Source: Anaeramoeba flamelloides (taxonomy: Eukaryota; Metamonada; Anaeramoebidae). Taken from it: DNA of 64,000 nt. The notes under the pieces were generated by a model. That model was not told the DNA's origin. It made no database searches and saw only the letters and a list, made by a program, of their open reading frames with translations. The first letter of the stretch is position 1; each line of letters opens with the position of its first letter. The translations under genes were made by a program, and so were the position numbers. Where the stretch lies: assembly GCA_027625915.1 (NCBI GenBank), contig JANTQA010000026.1:1674001-1738000 (forward strand). Direction: 5' to 3'. This document shows positions 30,477 to 42,283 of the stretch, in pieces.

Positions 30477-33400
30477 CTAAAAATAATTTAATTTATTTGT
30501 TATTGTTTTATAATTTAGTATATGAAGAAATATAAGTTTTAATATTTATGAATAAAAATACATACTCTTTAAATTTTGTGTTGTTTAGATAGTTATTTTG
30601 TATCTATCGATATGTAGGTATTTTTAAAAAGCGTGAAAAAAAGTTTTCCTAAAAATTTCTAAAAAATAATCTCCAATACGACTATTTTTCAGGTTTTATT
30701 TTTATAAAAAAAAAAAATTGATCAATCTTTTTTAAAACAACTGTATCATAAAAATAGATGAAAAACTTCAATTGAACTATTTTTAGGAATTTATTTTCTG
30801 AAAAAAAAAAATTATCATGCTTTTTTCAAATGGGGTTTTCTCGTATTCTAATGTGTAAAAATTTATTGTTTTTCCAAAAAAGTGGTTATTATTATTTTTG
30901 TTTTTTTTGTCTTATTTTTTTTTTTTTTTCAGTATTTCATATTTGAGTCTGATAAAACTCCGAAATTTTTGTACTTTTTTTTTTTTCTTTTTAAAAAAAT
31001 ACAGAAATTTAACTTATAGTATTTTTTTAAAAAGTTAATTTACTCATTAAAATTTTCTACTGAAATATTCTCTTTAATTACCAAAAAGTCTATAAATAAC
31101 AAAAAAAAAAAAAAAATGATAGTTAAAATCTTTAAAGATCTTATCAAATGGTACGGGTAGATAAAATAAACTTAATATTGAATATATAAACCAGTTCCGT
31201 TTTTTTTTTGTTTTTTTTTTGATGTCAAAAAAGTTATTTAATATAAGGTATTTCCAAAAAAATACTGAAATTTTATTTTAAAATATATTTATTAAACTTC
31301 TTCCAAGATAAATATTTTAATATACAAAAACATCAAATATATCAAGTGATGCAGATCTGAAAAATATAGCATCATTTTTTATATTTTTTCTAATATTTTT
31401 TCTCGAGAAAAATAACAACAATAATTTATTGACTCTGTAAATATAAATTCAATTTTTTTGTTTGATCAGATATTACGTTAAGGGGGGTAGTCATTTTTGA
31501 AAATAAATTGAAATCTTGTCCAGATCTTGAAAATTTTTTTTTTGTAATTTGTGTTTCGACTTATGAAATGGATGAGTTAGCCTCATTTAAACAATTTATT
31601 GATTTGAGTCTCTTTTTTGAAATTCAAAATTTGCATGTTTCCAATATAAAACGAAAAAAAGTAACCGATTATTTTGTTTAAGAAATAAGTTAATTCTTGA
31701 AAATGGGAAAACATATTTTTCGTTTTATGTTGGAAAGTATTGATTTCGAAAGCAAATTTTTTATTTGGTTTCTTTTTCTTTGATTAATATTTCAATTCAA
31801 ATCTTAGCCATTAAAACTATTCGTGGTTTAGGTGATTAAATAAATGAATATTCGGTAGAAACTTAACTCCAGTTTATCAATTAAATTGAGATCTATTATG
31901 CAAAAAAAATTTTTTCTTTTAGGTTTTGAAAAAGTTGTTTTCTGGTTTTCAAAAAAAGAAAAAAAATTGCAAAAAAATTTTCAATTTTGAAAAATTTTTT
32001 TAACAAATTGTTTGGTCTTATTCACAAGAATCCTTATAACAATTCAAATCATTTTTGGCAGAAAAAAAATGTTTTTGAATTTTAAGGATAAAATTAACTA
32101 ATTCCCAAATATCTTCAAGAAAATTTTATTTTGTAAAATCGATTTTCATCTTAAAACAAAAACAAAATTTCTGAGTAAAATTTTTAAATGACCATAAAAC
32201 TTTGATTATTATAACTACTATTCTTAAAAAAATACAATTATTTTTTCATCCCTTGAATATATCATTTTTTTTGGTTAACCAAAAGTTTTATCTCAAAGAA
32301 GAAAAAAAATCTTTATATTAATATTACTGGTAACAAAGAAATGTTATAGTATAATAATGATCAAAATAACAATAAACGGGGTAAAAACTTGTTATAATGT
32401 GAGAAATAAAATGAATTTAATAGTTTTCTTTTTCAGAAAAAATGGAAAAAAAAAATTGATCTATCTAAACCAATTTTCTTTTATGGCTTTCTTAGTCGAT
32501 CAGAATTTTTTGACACTTGGGATCTACAAAATACGAAAGTAGAGAATACCACCAATAACATATTTTAAAATTTTGCCTTGTTGTCGTAGAAGACTAGTCC
32601 CTTAATTTGAAATATAAAAGTTTCAAGTCTAAATTTTATATGGTATTTTTCAAAGTATGAAAATTGGTAGGTACTTTTTTTATTTTTGATGCAATTTTTT
32701 TTTTTTCTAAGAGGTTTAATCTTGATAAATGTTTATATATAATGAAAAAAATATAATAGTACTTTTTGTTTGTAAAATTGTTTGGATCCTTATTATATTG
32801 TATTTTTTTTTTTATTCAATTTAATTGCACCCTGATTTGTATAAAGTAGGTGTTTAATAATTTTTTCATTTTTTGGATATAATTTACTGAATATTTTTGG
32901 AGTGTAAACAATAGGTACTGTTTTCAACATTATTAGTGCTAATATTAAACTATATTCTATATTAACAATTTATAAATAGAAATACTTCAAAAGAGATTAT
33001 TATTTGAAATATATATCTAAACCCCAATTCAAAATTTTTAACACACCAAAATTCAATTTTTGAAAAAAAAATCTTATTTAATCAATTCTCGAAGAACTAG
33101 CAAATTAGAACCATTTATTAATTGAAATGTTAACACTTTATTTATAAATTACAATACTTTATAAAAAAAAAAATAAATAATTATCAATACAAATAAATTA
33201 TCGGAGCGTAAAAAATTTTGGAAAGAGCAAAACCAAAAAATGTATTGGATTTATTGTTAAGGGTCAGATGAAACGTCATCTGACCTGTTAAAGAGAGAAT
33301 CTTGAAGTGGCTAAATTTGAGACTTCTTTCGTGACTAAATTCGTGACTAAATTTGAGACTTCTAATTCAAAGAGTATCTAAATAGATGCAGTCGTCAGAA

Positions 33401-36400
33401 GTATTTGAATCTTAATTTAGTTTTCTAAAAAAAGGAAGAAAAAAATGTATTGGTAAATTCGTTTACATTCTATTAGGAATATTGATCGATCAAATGGTTA
33501 GAGACTATCAACTAATTTTATTTGAGTTCTTCTATTCTGAAAAACTCAGCTTTAACAATATATCAATTGTTGAAAAAAATTTTGATCTACAGAAACAAGA
33601 TACGTAATTCAAAAAATGAAATGAAAATAAAAAACTAAAAGATGAAAAAATGATTGTTCATATTTTTCAAAAATAAAAATTATCTCCAATTTGAATGAAA
33701 TTGTATTATTGTGATTATTTGGGTTGTTTTAACTGTGTGGAAAAATTTGAATTTTAGTATATATATCTGACACCTCACTTTTTTTGGAAATACCTTATCA
33801 TTGTTAATGCAATTTTTAGTATCAAAAAAAAAAAAAAAAAAAAAATTGAAAAAATTGAAAAAATGTGAAAAATAATCAACAAATTCAATTTGCAATTTAA
33901 ACTTTATATTAAAAAATCAAGAGATTTACCTTCAAAATTGATTTGAACTTAGATATACTATTGAGTAATGAATAAAACATTATATTGGCACAAGAATGAG
34001 AAAAAAGGCGCCTGTTTTATACTATTGAAACAGGTATTTTTTAGGACTATAATTACTTCAAAAATCTTGAAATTCGAGAATTATAATTAAAACGGAAAAG
34101 TAATGTACAGTCGTAGTAAAATTCAGAGAGTTCTTAAAACAATACCGAAGATTAAAAAAAAATAATAAACTGGGGGGTGAGGTAAAATACAAGCATAAAT
34201 GAATTTTTAATACTTTTTTTTTTTTTTTATTTAACAATTACTTTTAATTAGACCTTATTCAAATATTGTTTGGTTGAATACCAAGTTGGTTGTTATAATA
34301 TTCTATATAACTATTCGGGTTTGACCTAACTTGGAAAAAGAAGAGTAAAAAAAAAAAAGAAATCTTCAAAAAAATATTGTGAAAGGTTGTTAGCTGATTT
34401 CTTCGAAAATATTGAATCACCTTAAATCAAAAAAAATGACTCATTTTTATTTTAGAAAATCAAATCAATTAAAAAGATTTCGTATAACCGTATGTTTATT
34501 CACCCTTTGAATTGGAAGTTACAAATTTAGTAACTTCTAAATTTTTTATTTAACCGATAAAGTGGGTTTAACATTAATTCCACCAAAAAAAAACAAAAAA
34601 TCTTTTTTAGAATTCTTTGGGTATTAAATGCGTTTGAAATTTTCTATTTCAAATAATTACATATTTTTTTTATTATTTTTTCGAACATAAATATCAAATC
34701 TAAAACCCAGAAAATTGAAATCCTTCATTTAACTTTCAAAACGGAAAACCAGTAAATTTCAAAAACACCCTAAATTCTATTTTTCTGATCAATTGAAAAT
34801 ATTAGTAAAAATTCAAAAATTTACTCCCTTTTGGCAGGTAAATAGATAATATATCAAGCAACCATTTGTGATCTAAAATTAGGTATTTTGTTTCAATATT
34901 TTAAATCTACCAATTTTAGCCATTGGGTAAATCTAGAAATGAAAAAAATCAAGATCTAAAAAATTAATATAGATACCAACTAAAAATGGAAATCTAATTT
35001 TTATATTAAATTTTAAAATCCAAATGATTTTTGAAAAGTTTAAAAAATTTGAATTGATTTTAATTTGAGAAAGGTGTTTGGTTATTTTAAATTTACACCA
35101 AATTAAGGAAAATTCTTTGTTCAAAAAATAAATCCTCAAAGTTTCCCAAATTAAATGTAAAATTTTGAAAAAAAAATATTAAAGGAAAGTTGAAAAGAAG
35201 AATAAAATCTTCTTTTATGAATGTAAAAAAAAAAAGAAATTGTCATAATAGATGTTTTCTAATAGATTTATCATTTATATAAGGAATAATCACAATAAAT
35301 TAGATTTTAAGTATCAGTTGGTATCTATATTAATTTTTAAGATTTTGGTTTTTACATTTCTACATTTATAAAAGGGTTAAAACAGGTAGATTTAAAATAT
35401 TGAAACAAAATACCTAATTTTAGATCACAAATGGTTGCTTGATATTTTATCTATTTATCTGTCAAAAGGGAGTAAATTTTTGAATTTTTACTAATATTTT
35501 CAATTGATCAGAAAAATGGAATTTAGGGTGTTTTTGAAATTTACTGGTTTTCCGTTTTGAAAGTTAAATGAAAGATTTCAATTTTCTGGGTTTTAGATTT
35601 GACATTACGGTTAAAGATCTATGTTTCATAGATTTCTATTTTTCTTTTTTCGATCATTAAAAGAGAGGAAAATCAAAAAAAGAAAACGAAATTAAATTCA
35701 AATGCTGGTTGTAATTTGTTTGACACATTAGTTTCATTTACCAAACAGAATGGGTTGATCTTAATTATCTTTTTAATTCTATATTCTTCTGAATTAGAAT
35801 GTTTAAACTGCTGTTCTACAATTAATAAATGAAAAATTGTATTTCAGTTCACCCAATAAAGTACTTTAGCTCAATTCATGGTCATAGAATACACTCGATC
35901 TCCTAAAATCGATTCAAAAGTTGAAAAAGAAAAAAGGGTTTAAATTTTTTCTTCTTTGTTCAATAACATTTCGAAGAAAGAACATTTTGTTAAATGAAAA
36001 AGAAAAGGATCTGAAAGAACAAAAGTTTTTCAAGATATTAAATATTACCTTTCACGACACTGCTTGGAATTCCGTCCAGGAACAAAGACTGACACCATAG
36101 GCCAGTTAGAGTCTCCAAATAATAAAATGGCATTTTTTAAAAGTGTGTCTTCCTATTGTTTAACATAAAAGGTCAAGAAAAGGGGTTTGGTTTTTTAAAA
36201 AAAAAATCGGTTTTAAAAATTTGCAGTCATTCGAAATCAGAAAAGATTGCAATTTCTTACAATTGTAATCCACATCCCTTTTTTTGTTTGTATGTCCTTC
36301 AACTATTTTGTTGTTAATTTATAAAAAGAAGAATAAAAAGAAGCAAGTTTTTTTATTAAAAATTTTTAGTACAAAGCATTTGTTATTCGAAAATTATTTT

Positions 36401-36749
36401 ACCTTTCGGTATCTTTTCAAGCACATTGCCGCATCAAAATTCATAAAATTTTGTGCTATAATATCCCAATCTGTTTTATTTTCCTCTTTAACAAGCTGAA
36501 ATAAATATTCGTCCTTTTATTGGTTTTGTTTGTTAAAAGTTCAAAGAATAAATTAATAAAAAAAAAAATTTTAAAGTCAAATAAACAAAAGAAAGTCAAA
36601 AAAAATCTGAATTCCTAAAAAAATTAATTAAATTTTGAAGGTATACATCTTTTTCACTCCACAGACTCATCATTTTCTCTTCTTTCTCCAGTTCTCTCTC
36701 AAAGACGTTTGAAAATTCAAAGTATTCTGAAGTCTCTTCTGAAGATCTC
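28595..36749 (-). CDS. Three-repeat MYB-type DNA-binding protein (5' end not found)
   Basis: Exons on the minus strand are 36749-36647, 36513-36403, 36302-36261, 36152-36049 and 30476-28595, with introns of 133, 100, 108 and 5572 bp; 746 codons plus stop. All junctions are GT-AG with matching phases. Repeat 1 runs from SLWSEKDDEYLFQLVKEE to AMCLKRYRK. Repeat 2 is GMWITIEDTLLKNAILLF, then NWPMVSVFVPGRNSKQCRER and WHNQLNPNI. Repeat 3 is RSPFTVEEEELL, NKWNTIGQFFDRRP and NHWHSLRVRKG. These are canonical MYB helices, so nuclear sequence-specific DNA binding and transcriptional control are expected. After the repeats come a basic stretch, Ser-Pro-Arg motifs (SPRYTKSPRYTQSP), a polyasparagine tract and an acidic C-terminus that could be an activation region. 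The first known exon begins in mid-codon, so more lies upstream unless translation starts at its internal Met-Met. Confidence 0.87.
29200..29390 (-). repeat. In-frame AAT microsatellite encoding polyasparagine
   Basis: A (ATT)n tract on the plus strand with a few ACT/GTT interruptions gives runs of Asn with Thr on the coding strand. The opposite strand and other frames read as polyisoleucine frames, which are artefacts. Such tracts vary in length between strains in AT-rich protists. Confidence 0.85.
31620..32620 (+). repeat. Complex repeat D, copy 2 (D2)
   Basis: It has three blocks. 31620-31760 is itself palindromic (ATGTTTCCAATATAAAACG against CGTTTTATGTTGGAAAGT). 31800-32200 matches 7200-7590. 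32250-32610 matches 8980-9350, including TTTGGTTAACCAAAAGT and GTGAGAAATAAAATGAATTT. The last two are contiguous here but interrupted in D1. No long ORF. Confidence 0.65.
33018..33761 (-). mobile_element. TIR element family C, copy 5, with E2 nested
   Basis: Left end TAAACCCCAATTCAAAATTT; right end TGTGTGGAAAAATTTGAATT then TTAGTATA. Removing E2 and one copy of its 14-bp duplication leaves a C element of about 540 bp, close to the family length. Orientation is opposite to C1-C3. Confidence 0.65.
33235..33453 (+). mobile_element. SINE-like element E, copy 2, with 14-bp target duplication
   Basis: The insertion, 33249-33439, is flanked by AAAAAATGTATTGG on both sides. Near its 5' end is a perfect 10-bp hairpin GGTCAGATGA-AACG-TCATCTGACC (33262-33285). 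The body includes AAGTGGCTAAATTTGAGAC, here with an internal partial duplication, then AAAGAGTATCTAAATAGATG and GTATTTGAATCTTAATTTAG, ending CTAAAAAAAGGAAG. It has no coding capacity. Long target duplications and an A-rich 3' end suggest target-primed (LINE-driven) insertion. Confidence 0.78.
34500..34580 (-). repeat. Diverged fragment of element E
   Basis: The plus strand reads CCCTTTGAATTGGAAGT, then TACAAATTTAGTAACTTC, which matches the reverse complement of the conserved E body. The 5' hairpin and 3' end are not recognisable. It is an old or truncated copy within the MYB intron. Confidence 0.45.
34694..35602. repeat. Long palindrome F
   Basis: Arms 34694-34980 and 35315-35602 are inverted copies over about 290 bp, starting TCAAATCTAAAACCCAG and ending CTGGGTTTTAGATTTGA, with only scattered mismatches. 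The central ~335 bp is unrelated AT-rich sequence. Ends and lack of coding capacity suit a foldback transposon. No second copy is present in the window, and no clear target duplication was seen. Confidence 0.72.
36049..36749 (-). CDS. MYB gene, 5' exons (repeats 1 and 2)
   Basis: Four short exons of 103, 111, 42 and 104 nt, separated by introns of 133, 100 and 108 bp, lie too close and are too short to appear as long frames. Together they encode ETSEYFEFSNVFERELEKEE, MMSLWSEKD, DEYLFQLVKEENKTDWDIIA, AAMCLKRYRK, LKDIQTKKGMWITI and EDTLLKNAILLFGDSNW through QCRER. The regular Trp spacing and the VPGR..QCRER signature are MYB hallmarks. Upstream of 36749 a splice acceptor AATAG is present, and the exon before it was not identified. 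Confidence 0.85.
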
Positions 36750-39700
36750 CTATTGGAAGGGTTGTTTTTTAAAAAAAATCAAAATATATGATCACATTAA
36801 ATATTCGTTCATCACAATTGAGAACAAAAAAAGAAAAGTGTACATGTTCAGTTGGTTTGTTGTTTAAGTATTTTAATTTTCCCTTGTAATGATTTTGTAA
36901 TAGCTTTGATTTAATTCAAATAATTTGTACAAAGATCAAAAAAAAAAATAAAAAATAAAAAATAAAAACAAATCAAAAAATGACAAAAGAAAGAAGATTT
37001 TCGACAGATACAAATTTAATTGAGTTGTTGTTTAAATCAATTCAAGACTGATCTTTCTTGATTCTAAAAATTGAATTTTGAGGGACTGGTAAAAATCCTA
37101 TTCAGAAGATAATTTTAAATTTAATCGAATCAAGAAAAGAATTGAGAACAATTGATCTAGATAATGATTTTATAAAAAGAAATCGGACGATAGGTGATAG
37201 ATTTCGAGAAATCTAAAAAATAATCAGAATTCAATCTTGAACTTTGTGAAAAGTGACTTATATCCACACAACATTTGACTTTCAAGGATATTGTGTCAAA
37301 TAATTTTAAGAAATAAATTATTTTTCTTTTCTGAAACTCAAATTTATGGAAAAAGAAGAAAGTTCTTTCTAAAAATGAAAGAATTAATGATTGGTGTGAA
37401 TTAGTGAAGTAATTTATTTGCATTATAGAGCCTAATTAGAATTTGAAATTTTTTTTAAAAGTGAACAATTATAAAGTGAATTGTTCAAGTGTAGGGTAAA
37501 TATTTTTTTTTCATTTAAAAACGAAAAGAACATTTTTTTAAGACAAACATTTGAATGATAAAATATGAAAAAGGGATTTTTTATGTTTATTGAACGTATT
37601 TAATTAAAAATGTTACTATATCAAGAGAACACCAATTTGGAATCCTCTTTTAAGTGATCAACAAAACTAGAATTTTTCATTAAAAAATAAAAATTTTTAT
37701 CTTATCTTTTCGAATATTATTTCGAAAAAACCAAAGATCTTCGTAAAGTAAAGTGAAAATTTAAATGGAGAGATTTTGGAGGGTTTACTTTTTGAGATTT
37801 GAGATAAAATTTTAATTAAGGGAATGCGGTTTTAAACTGAGAAATTTAACAAAAAAGTTTAAAATTTTTGGTTCAATTTTTATTTTTTGTACCTATTCTT
37901 GAAAACCAACGATCAAAACTATTTTGTTTCAATTAAAGTCTTTTTTTCTTTATACAAATAAGATTATTTCTTCAAAATTACTAAAATATTTTTTTAAAAA
38001 AATGGAAACTGAACACAAATCTTTTGAACAGTTTTTGTGAATTTATCAGTAGTAAATCTATTTTCGAATTCAGAAATGGGTTTCAACTTATATATTCAAC
38101 AAACTAAAGTGTATTGTAATTGGAGTAATGATATTTGTGTTGTATACTGATAAATTCAAATATATTTAATAAAATTTTTAGTTCAATTTCCCAGATTATA
38201 ATCCCATCTCTCAACTTTTAAAACAACTCAAGAGAAAGAACCTTTTTAAACACTACCAATTTTAAAAAGTTTTTTAACATTTAAAAGAATAAAATATTTT
38301 ATCAAAGTTAGTGTAAAAAATTTGTAAAAAGGAAAATGTAATAAAAATTTTCAGATATTTTTTTTAATTTATCAGTAGTTTAAATATTTCTAAAGAAAAA
38401 CCATCAGTAATAGTATTGAGCAATAAATTATTAGGATTTTTACGACTTTTATTTTCCTTTTAATAAATGAAAATTTTCATTTCAATTTCCAAAATGTATT
38501 TTAAATATTATTTTTACATTTAAATTAGCAGAGTAAAAATTTTATCTTATGGTTAATTCAAAAGTTTCATTTATTGTCTTAAAATATAAATTCTAAAGGA
38601 TGTTGTAAAGATCTTTGGATTTTCTTTAACTTAAAAATATTATATTTAAACTATTAGAAAAATATTTTGGGAACTTATAATAAAAATCCTCATTTTGTAT
38701 TGGAAAATAACAGTAATGATCATTACTGGTATTTCAATTATAAATGGAAATAATTTCCAATTCCTTTTTCATATTGTTCTTTCCCAAAAATGGTTTTCAA
38801 GGATGTAAGTTGGGGTTTATAATTCAACTTGAAAAAAAGAAACAAATAAAAAAGAGTTCGCAAAGAAGTAGGTTGTAATTTGTGGATCTATTTGAAAAAA
38901 TGAAATTGATAATGCAATGAAAAAAATTCTCATGTATAATTTGAATAACAGGAAAAAAAATTGTAAAAATGAAAAAAAAATTTTATAAAAATTCTATGAG
39001 TAGAAACCTAAAATAATATAATTCCAGTTTTAAAAATTAAGATTTTATTAATAAACGAATTAAAGTATTTATTGTTTTTTTTTAATTTTAAAGATTTACT
39101 CAATAATTATTATCTAAAAAACCTATGAGCTGTTTTTTTTTGTTTGTTTTTCTCGCTCTGTAATAAATTGTATTTTCAATGTATTTCCATTATCTAGAAT
39201 ATATTTTCAAAATAATCTATTTAGATAATTATTGAATTTTTGAAAAAAAATATATTCTGATAAAAAGTATCTTCACTTTTTTTGGTAGCTTATATATATT
39301 TCAGGATAAATTAAAGATATTTTACAACTTGAATTTTTTTATATTGGTTGTTAAAACTTTAAATAAGTCTCTAAATGTATTTTTTTTTTTTTTTTTTTTT
39401 TTTTCTTCTAAAAATATTGGGTTTGTTGCCGGATAGAAGTATCAGTAAGAATTTATAAGGTCATTTTTTTTAACTTTTTGATTATTAAAATTTTTTGAGA
39501 TATTCCAACCATGAGGTACACAAATTTGATTTACTTTTTAATATCAATACATTTGAATTTTTGACTCTTCAGTGGTAGACACTAACCTGAAAATATGAAA
39601 AATTTTTCATCAAATCTAATTGTTTTTTTTCTAGTTTGGATTTCTAAGTTATAATTAGTAACTTTAAACTCAAAGAGAATTAGTTTTAAATAATTCTTTA

Positions 39701-40306
39701 CAAGAAACTTCAGGTTGAAAATATGTTATTTAAGGCTAAGATGTTGTATATCTGTATATAATCGTCTCGCAAATATAAACTTTGTTTCTGTTAAAGGGGA
39801 TCAACATTTTTTTCAAATATCAATTATTTCATATAATTGACCTTTGAAGAAAAAATAAGAAATAAACAGAAAAATACACATCAAAAAATTATTGATATCT
39901 GTCTGTAAGAAAACCAATTAATCAATAAATTTTCTTAAAAATTGAAAAACTCAAATTCATATAGTCCAGATTGAGAAAAACAACAATGTTCATTTTGATC
40001 TTCTATTGAGATTTGAATAATATTGTTGAAACATTTTTCACTTCATTTTCCATACTTTTCTTTTAGAAACCAAGCCCCCAAACAAAGTGTGTTGGGATTT
40101 GTAGTCTATATTTGAAAAAGGGAATAAAAATTCAGTGGAAAATTTTCACATTTATTAATTAAATATCTAGATCGAATATTAAAATAAAATTCTCAATAGA
40201 AATCAATATGATTTCTCAACAATCATTTCCCGTGGTTTCAATAACCTTAGAATAACTTATTTTTATCCAGTGACTATTGTTCTTGTTTTAAAAAATTTTT
40301 GGCAAC
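36750..40306. other. Intergenic or 5' intron region of the MYB gene
   Basis: Over 3 kb of AT-rich DNA without a supported gene. It may contain the missing first exon or exons of the MYB gene, given the intron sizes in this locus. The 88-codon minus-strand frame at 37157-37423 has no MYB-like or other recognisable feature. A T22 run lies near 39381-39404. Confidence 0.45.
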
Positions 40307-40866
40307 TTAAGGTTTACAATCCCTGAAATTTGAAAAAAGATTATCTTACGTAGGGTGTAGTGACTTGTTAATTTGGTTCTTAGCTGATCGATCTTGTACT
40401 TGGTATGGATTTTAATAGTGGTTCAAAATGGCAATTTTTGACAATTTATTTTTTTTTTTTCCAAAATCCGAATTGAAGAGTTTAAGATTAATAGATTGAT
40501 GGGTGTTCAAGAATAACTTTTGAATTTTGGGTTTTAGAATAGAATCTTTATTTACTTTTTTGTCAATTAACTAAAAGAAAAAATAAAATTTTTTAAAAAC
40601 TCCCAATAAAACCAAACTTAATTAAAAATTTCAATCAACAACCCACAAACCACATTTTTTTATAACTTAAGTTCGAACCAATCAATCTTAAACTCTTCAA
40701 TTCGGATTTTGGAAAAAAAAAAAATAAATTGTCAAAAATTGCCATTTTGAACCACTATTAAAATCCATACCAAGTACAAGATCGATCAGCTAAGAACCAA
40801 ATTAACAAGTCACTACACCCTACGTAAGATAATCTTTTTTCAAATTTCAGGGATTGTAAACCTTAA
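40307..40866. mobile_element. Foldback MITE family B, copy 2 (best preserved)
   Basis: TTAA at 40307-40310 and 40863-40866 flank a 552-bp element. It starts GGTTTACAATCCCTG and ends CAGGGATTGTAAACC. Arms of about 190-200 bp (40311-40509 and 40672-40862) are nearly identical, around a short A-rich centre. The arms carry GTAGGGTGTAGTGACTTG and AGCTGATCGATCTTGTACTT. The high arm identity suggests recent activity or arm homogenisation. Confidence 0.85.
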
Positions 40867-41205
40867 TTAGGTTCTGAAAAAAAAATCAAAAAAAAAAAAT
40901 CAAAAATGTGAAAACATGAAAATTTCCAAAATAAGTTTTTCCTTCTAATATCCATACATACTCTTTAAACATATGTATTTAATCCATTACAACTGCGCCC
41001 CTTTAACTGAAAAATAGTTTATATATATTTATATAACAATAGAAAAACTCATTTTCATGAAGTTTTAATTAAGTTTAATAAATTAAATTATTTCTCTATT
41101 TTAAGGGTCGAGTCATTACGGTGAAATTTTTTATTCTGAAATGGTAAAAAACTTTTTAGTACTTGTATGAGTACCTAAAACCAATCAAAAACCAACCAAC
41201 TAATG

Positions 41206-41364
41206 GTGTACGATCGATCTCCAAAAATCAACAACTAAAGATGAGGACATTTTTAGAAAAAATGTACCAAAGATCAACACTCAATTTCCAATTAGAATGG
41301 CTGTGAATTACAATTTTGATAACAACTTTGTCAGTTTTGAAGTGTCGCTCTTTGGCGCTTTTTG
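41206..41364 (+). CDS. C-terminal exon-like fragment, family unknown
   Basis: An open frame without its own convincing start reads TKDEDIFRKNVPKINTQF, then PIRMAVNYNFDNNFVSFEV and SLFGAF before TGA. It is similar to the end of the decayed trace at 18.84-18.99 kb: FRK..PK, a YNF block, VSFEV, and a stop two to six residues later. Similarity at the protein rather than the DNA level suggests a real gene family. Upstream exons were not found. Residue alternation suggests beta strands. Confidence 0.4.
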
Positions 41365-42162
41365 AGATCTCGGTGATTTTTTTTTTCCTTTTTTTTCTAT
41401 TTTCAAATTAGTTTTTTTTATCATAAGAATATTACCTAATCCTTACTTGGTCAAATTTAGATCGTTACAAAATAACCACAAATCAGGCTAAATCGAATTA
41501 AATTGATTGCGAAATACAAGAAAGCAATTTGTTTTGTATTAAAGAAATTTAACCTCATTTGAAAAAGAAAATGAGAAAAGATGAATTTTTTTTTTTTAAA
41601 TTTTGATTTTTTGAAATTGAGATCTCTGTTTCTTTGTTGTATTTTTTGTCAAAGAAGATCCAATGGAATTTATTTTTTTTGTTATTTGAATTTTATCAAC
41701 CAAAAGATGGGATATTTCAAAATACCCTTTTTAGTCTCAGGTCATCCCTTGAGTATGGTGCATTTTCAAGGTAAATGACGAGACCCTTTTGAACCCAATT
41801 TTCATTTATATGGTATATTTTTATTTCTGATTGATTATCAGATAAAGAAATTATCTATTTTGGTTGCGAAAAAGTATAAAATTATGTATTAGTGATTTTT
41901 ATGTATTTTTCAAGCTATAAATTTGATCTATTGGTTGTAATTATCTTTAGAGAATAAAGTATATACTTTTATTACATGAACTATTCTGTTACATGCTGAA
42001 TTCATTGTTAACGAGATGAAAATGATTGTAGTTATTTGTATCTAAAATTTATCTTATAATTTTATCATTTTATTTATTTTTATTTATTTTTATTCATTTT
42101 ATGTAATTGAAGAAAATTTGAAATTCTTGTTTTTAAAAATAAAAAAGATTACAAAAAAAAAA

Positions 42163-42283
42163 GTATTCAGCACCAAGTGTTCGCGAGAGGTTCCCCATCT
42201 CACTAACTAGCTTAGCCCTCAATTCGTTGATCTTCTGGGTTCGGAATGTGTCCAGGATTATTAAATTGGGTATGGCCGAATAC
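42163..42283 (-). rRNA. 5S ribosomal RNA
   Basis: The minus strand reads GTATTCGGCCATACCC near the start, with AGGGCTAAGCTAGTTAGTGA and GATGGGGAACC internally (the 5S counterparts of the box A/C control region) and TTGGTGCTGAATAC at the end. The terminal helix pairs the first and last bases. The length of 121 nt fits. A T-run directly follows as Pol III terminator. It is a single copy not linked here to other rRNA genes, so 5S genes may be dispersed in this genome. Confidence 0.92.

Larger units (their letters stand above)
30477..36048 (-). other. MYB gene giant intron (5.57 kb)
   Basis: Donor GTAATA at 36048, acceptor TTTTTAG at 30477. It splits the conserved QCRERW motif between Arg and Trp. 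It contains repeat D2 (31620-32620), element C5 with E2 nested in it (33018-33761), a diverged E-like fragment (34500-34580) and palindrome F (34694-35602). No separate gene was recognised. Confidence 0.75.

Noticed and set aside
30556-30598. Possible 38-nt microexon just upstream of the MYB last exon
   Set aside because: It would give a repeat three residues too short, and the exon at 36049 supplies the exact QCRER motif in phase.
33249-33439. Hammerhead-type ribozyme in element E
   Set aside because: No CTGANGA...GAAA core is present in any copy; only a simple stem-loop is seen.
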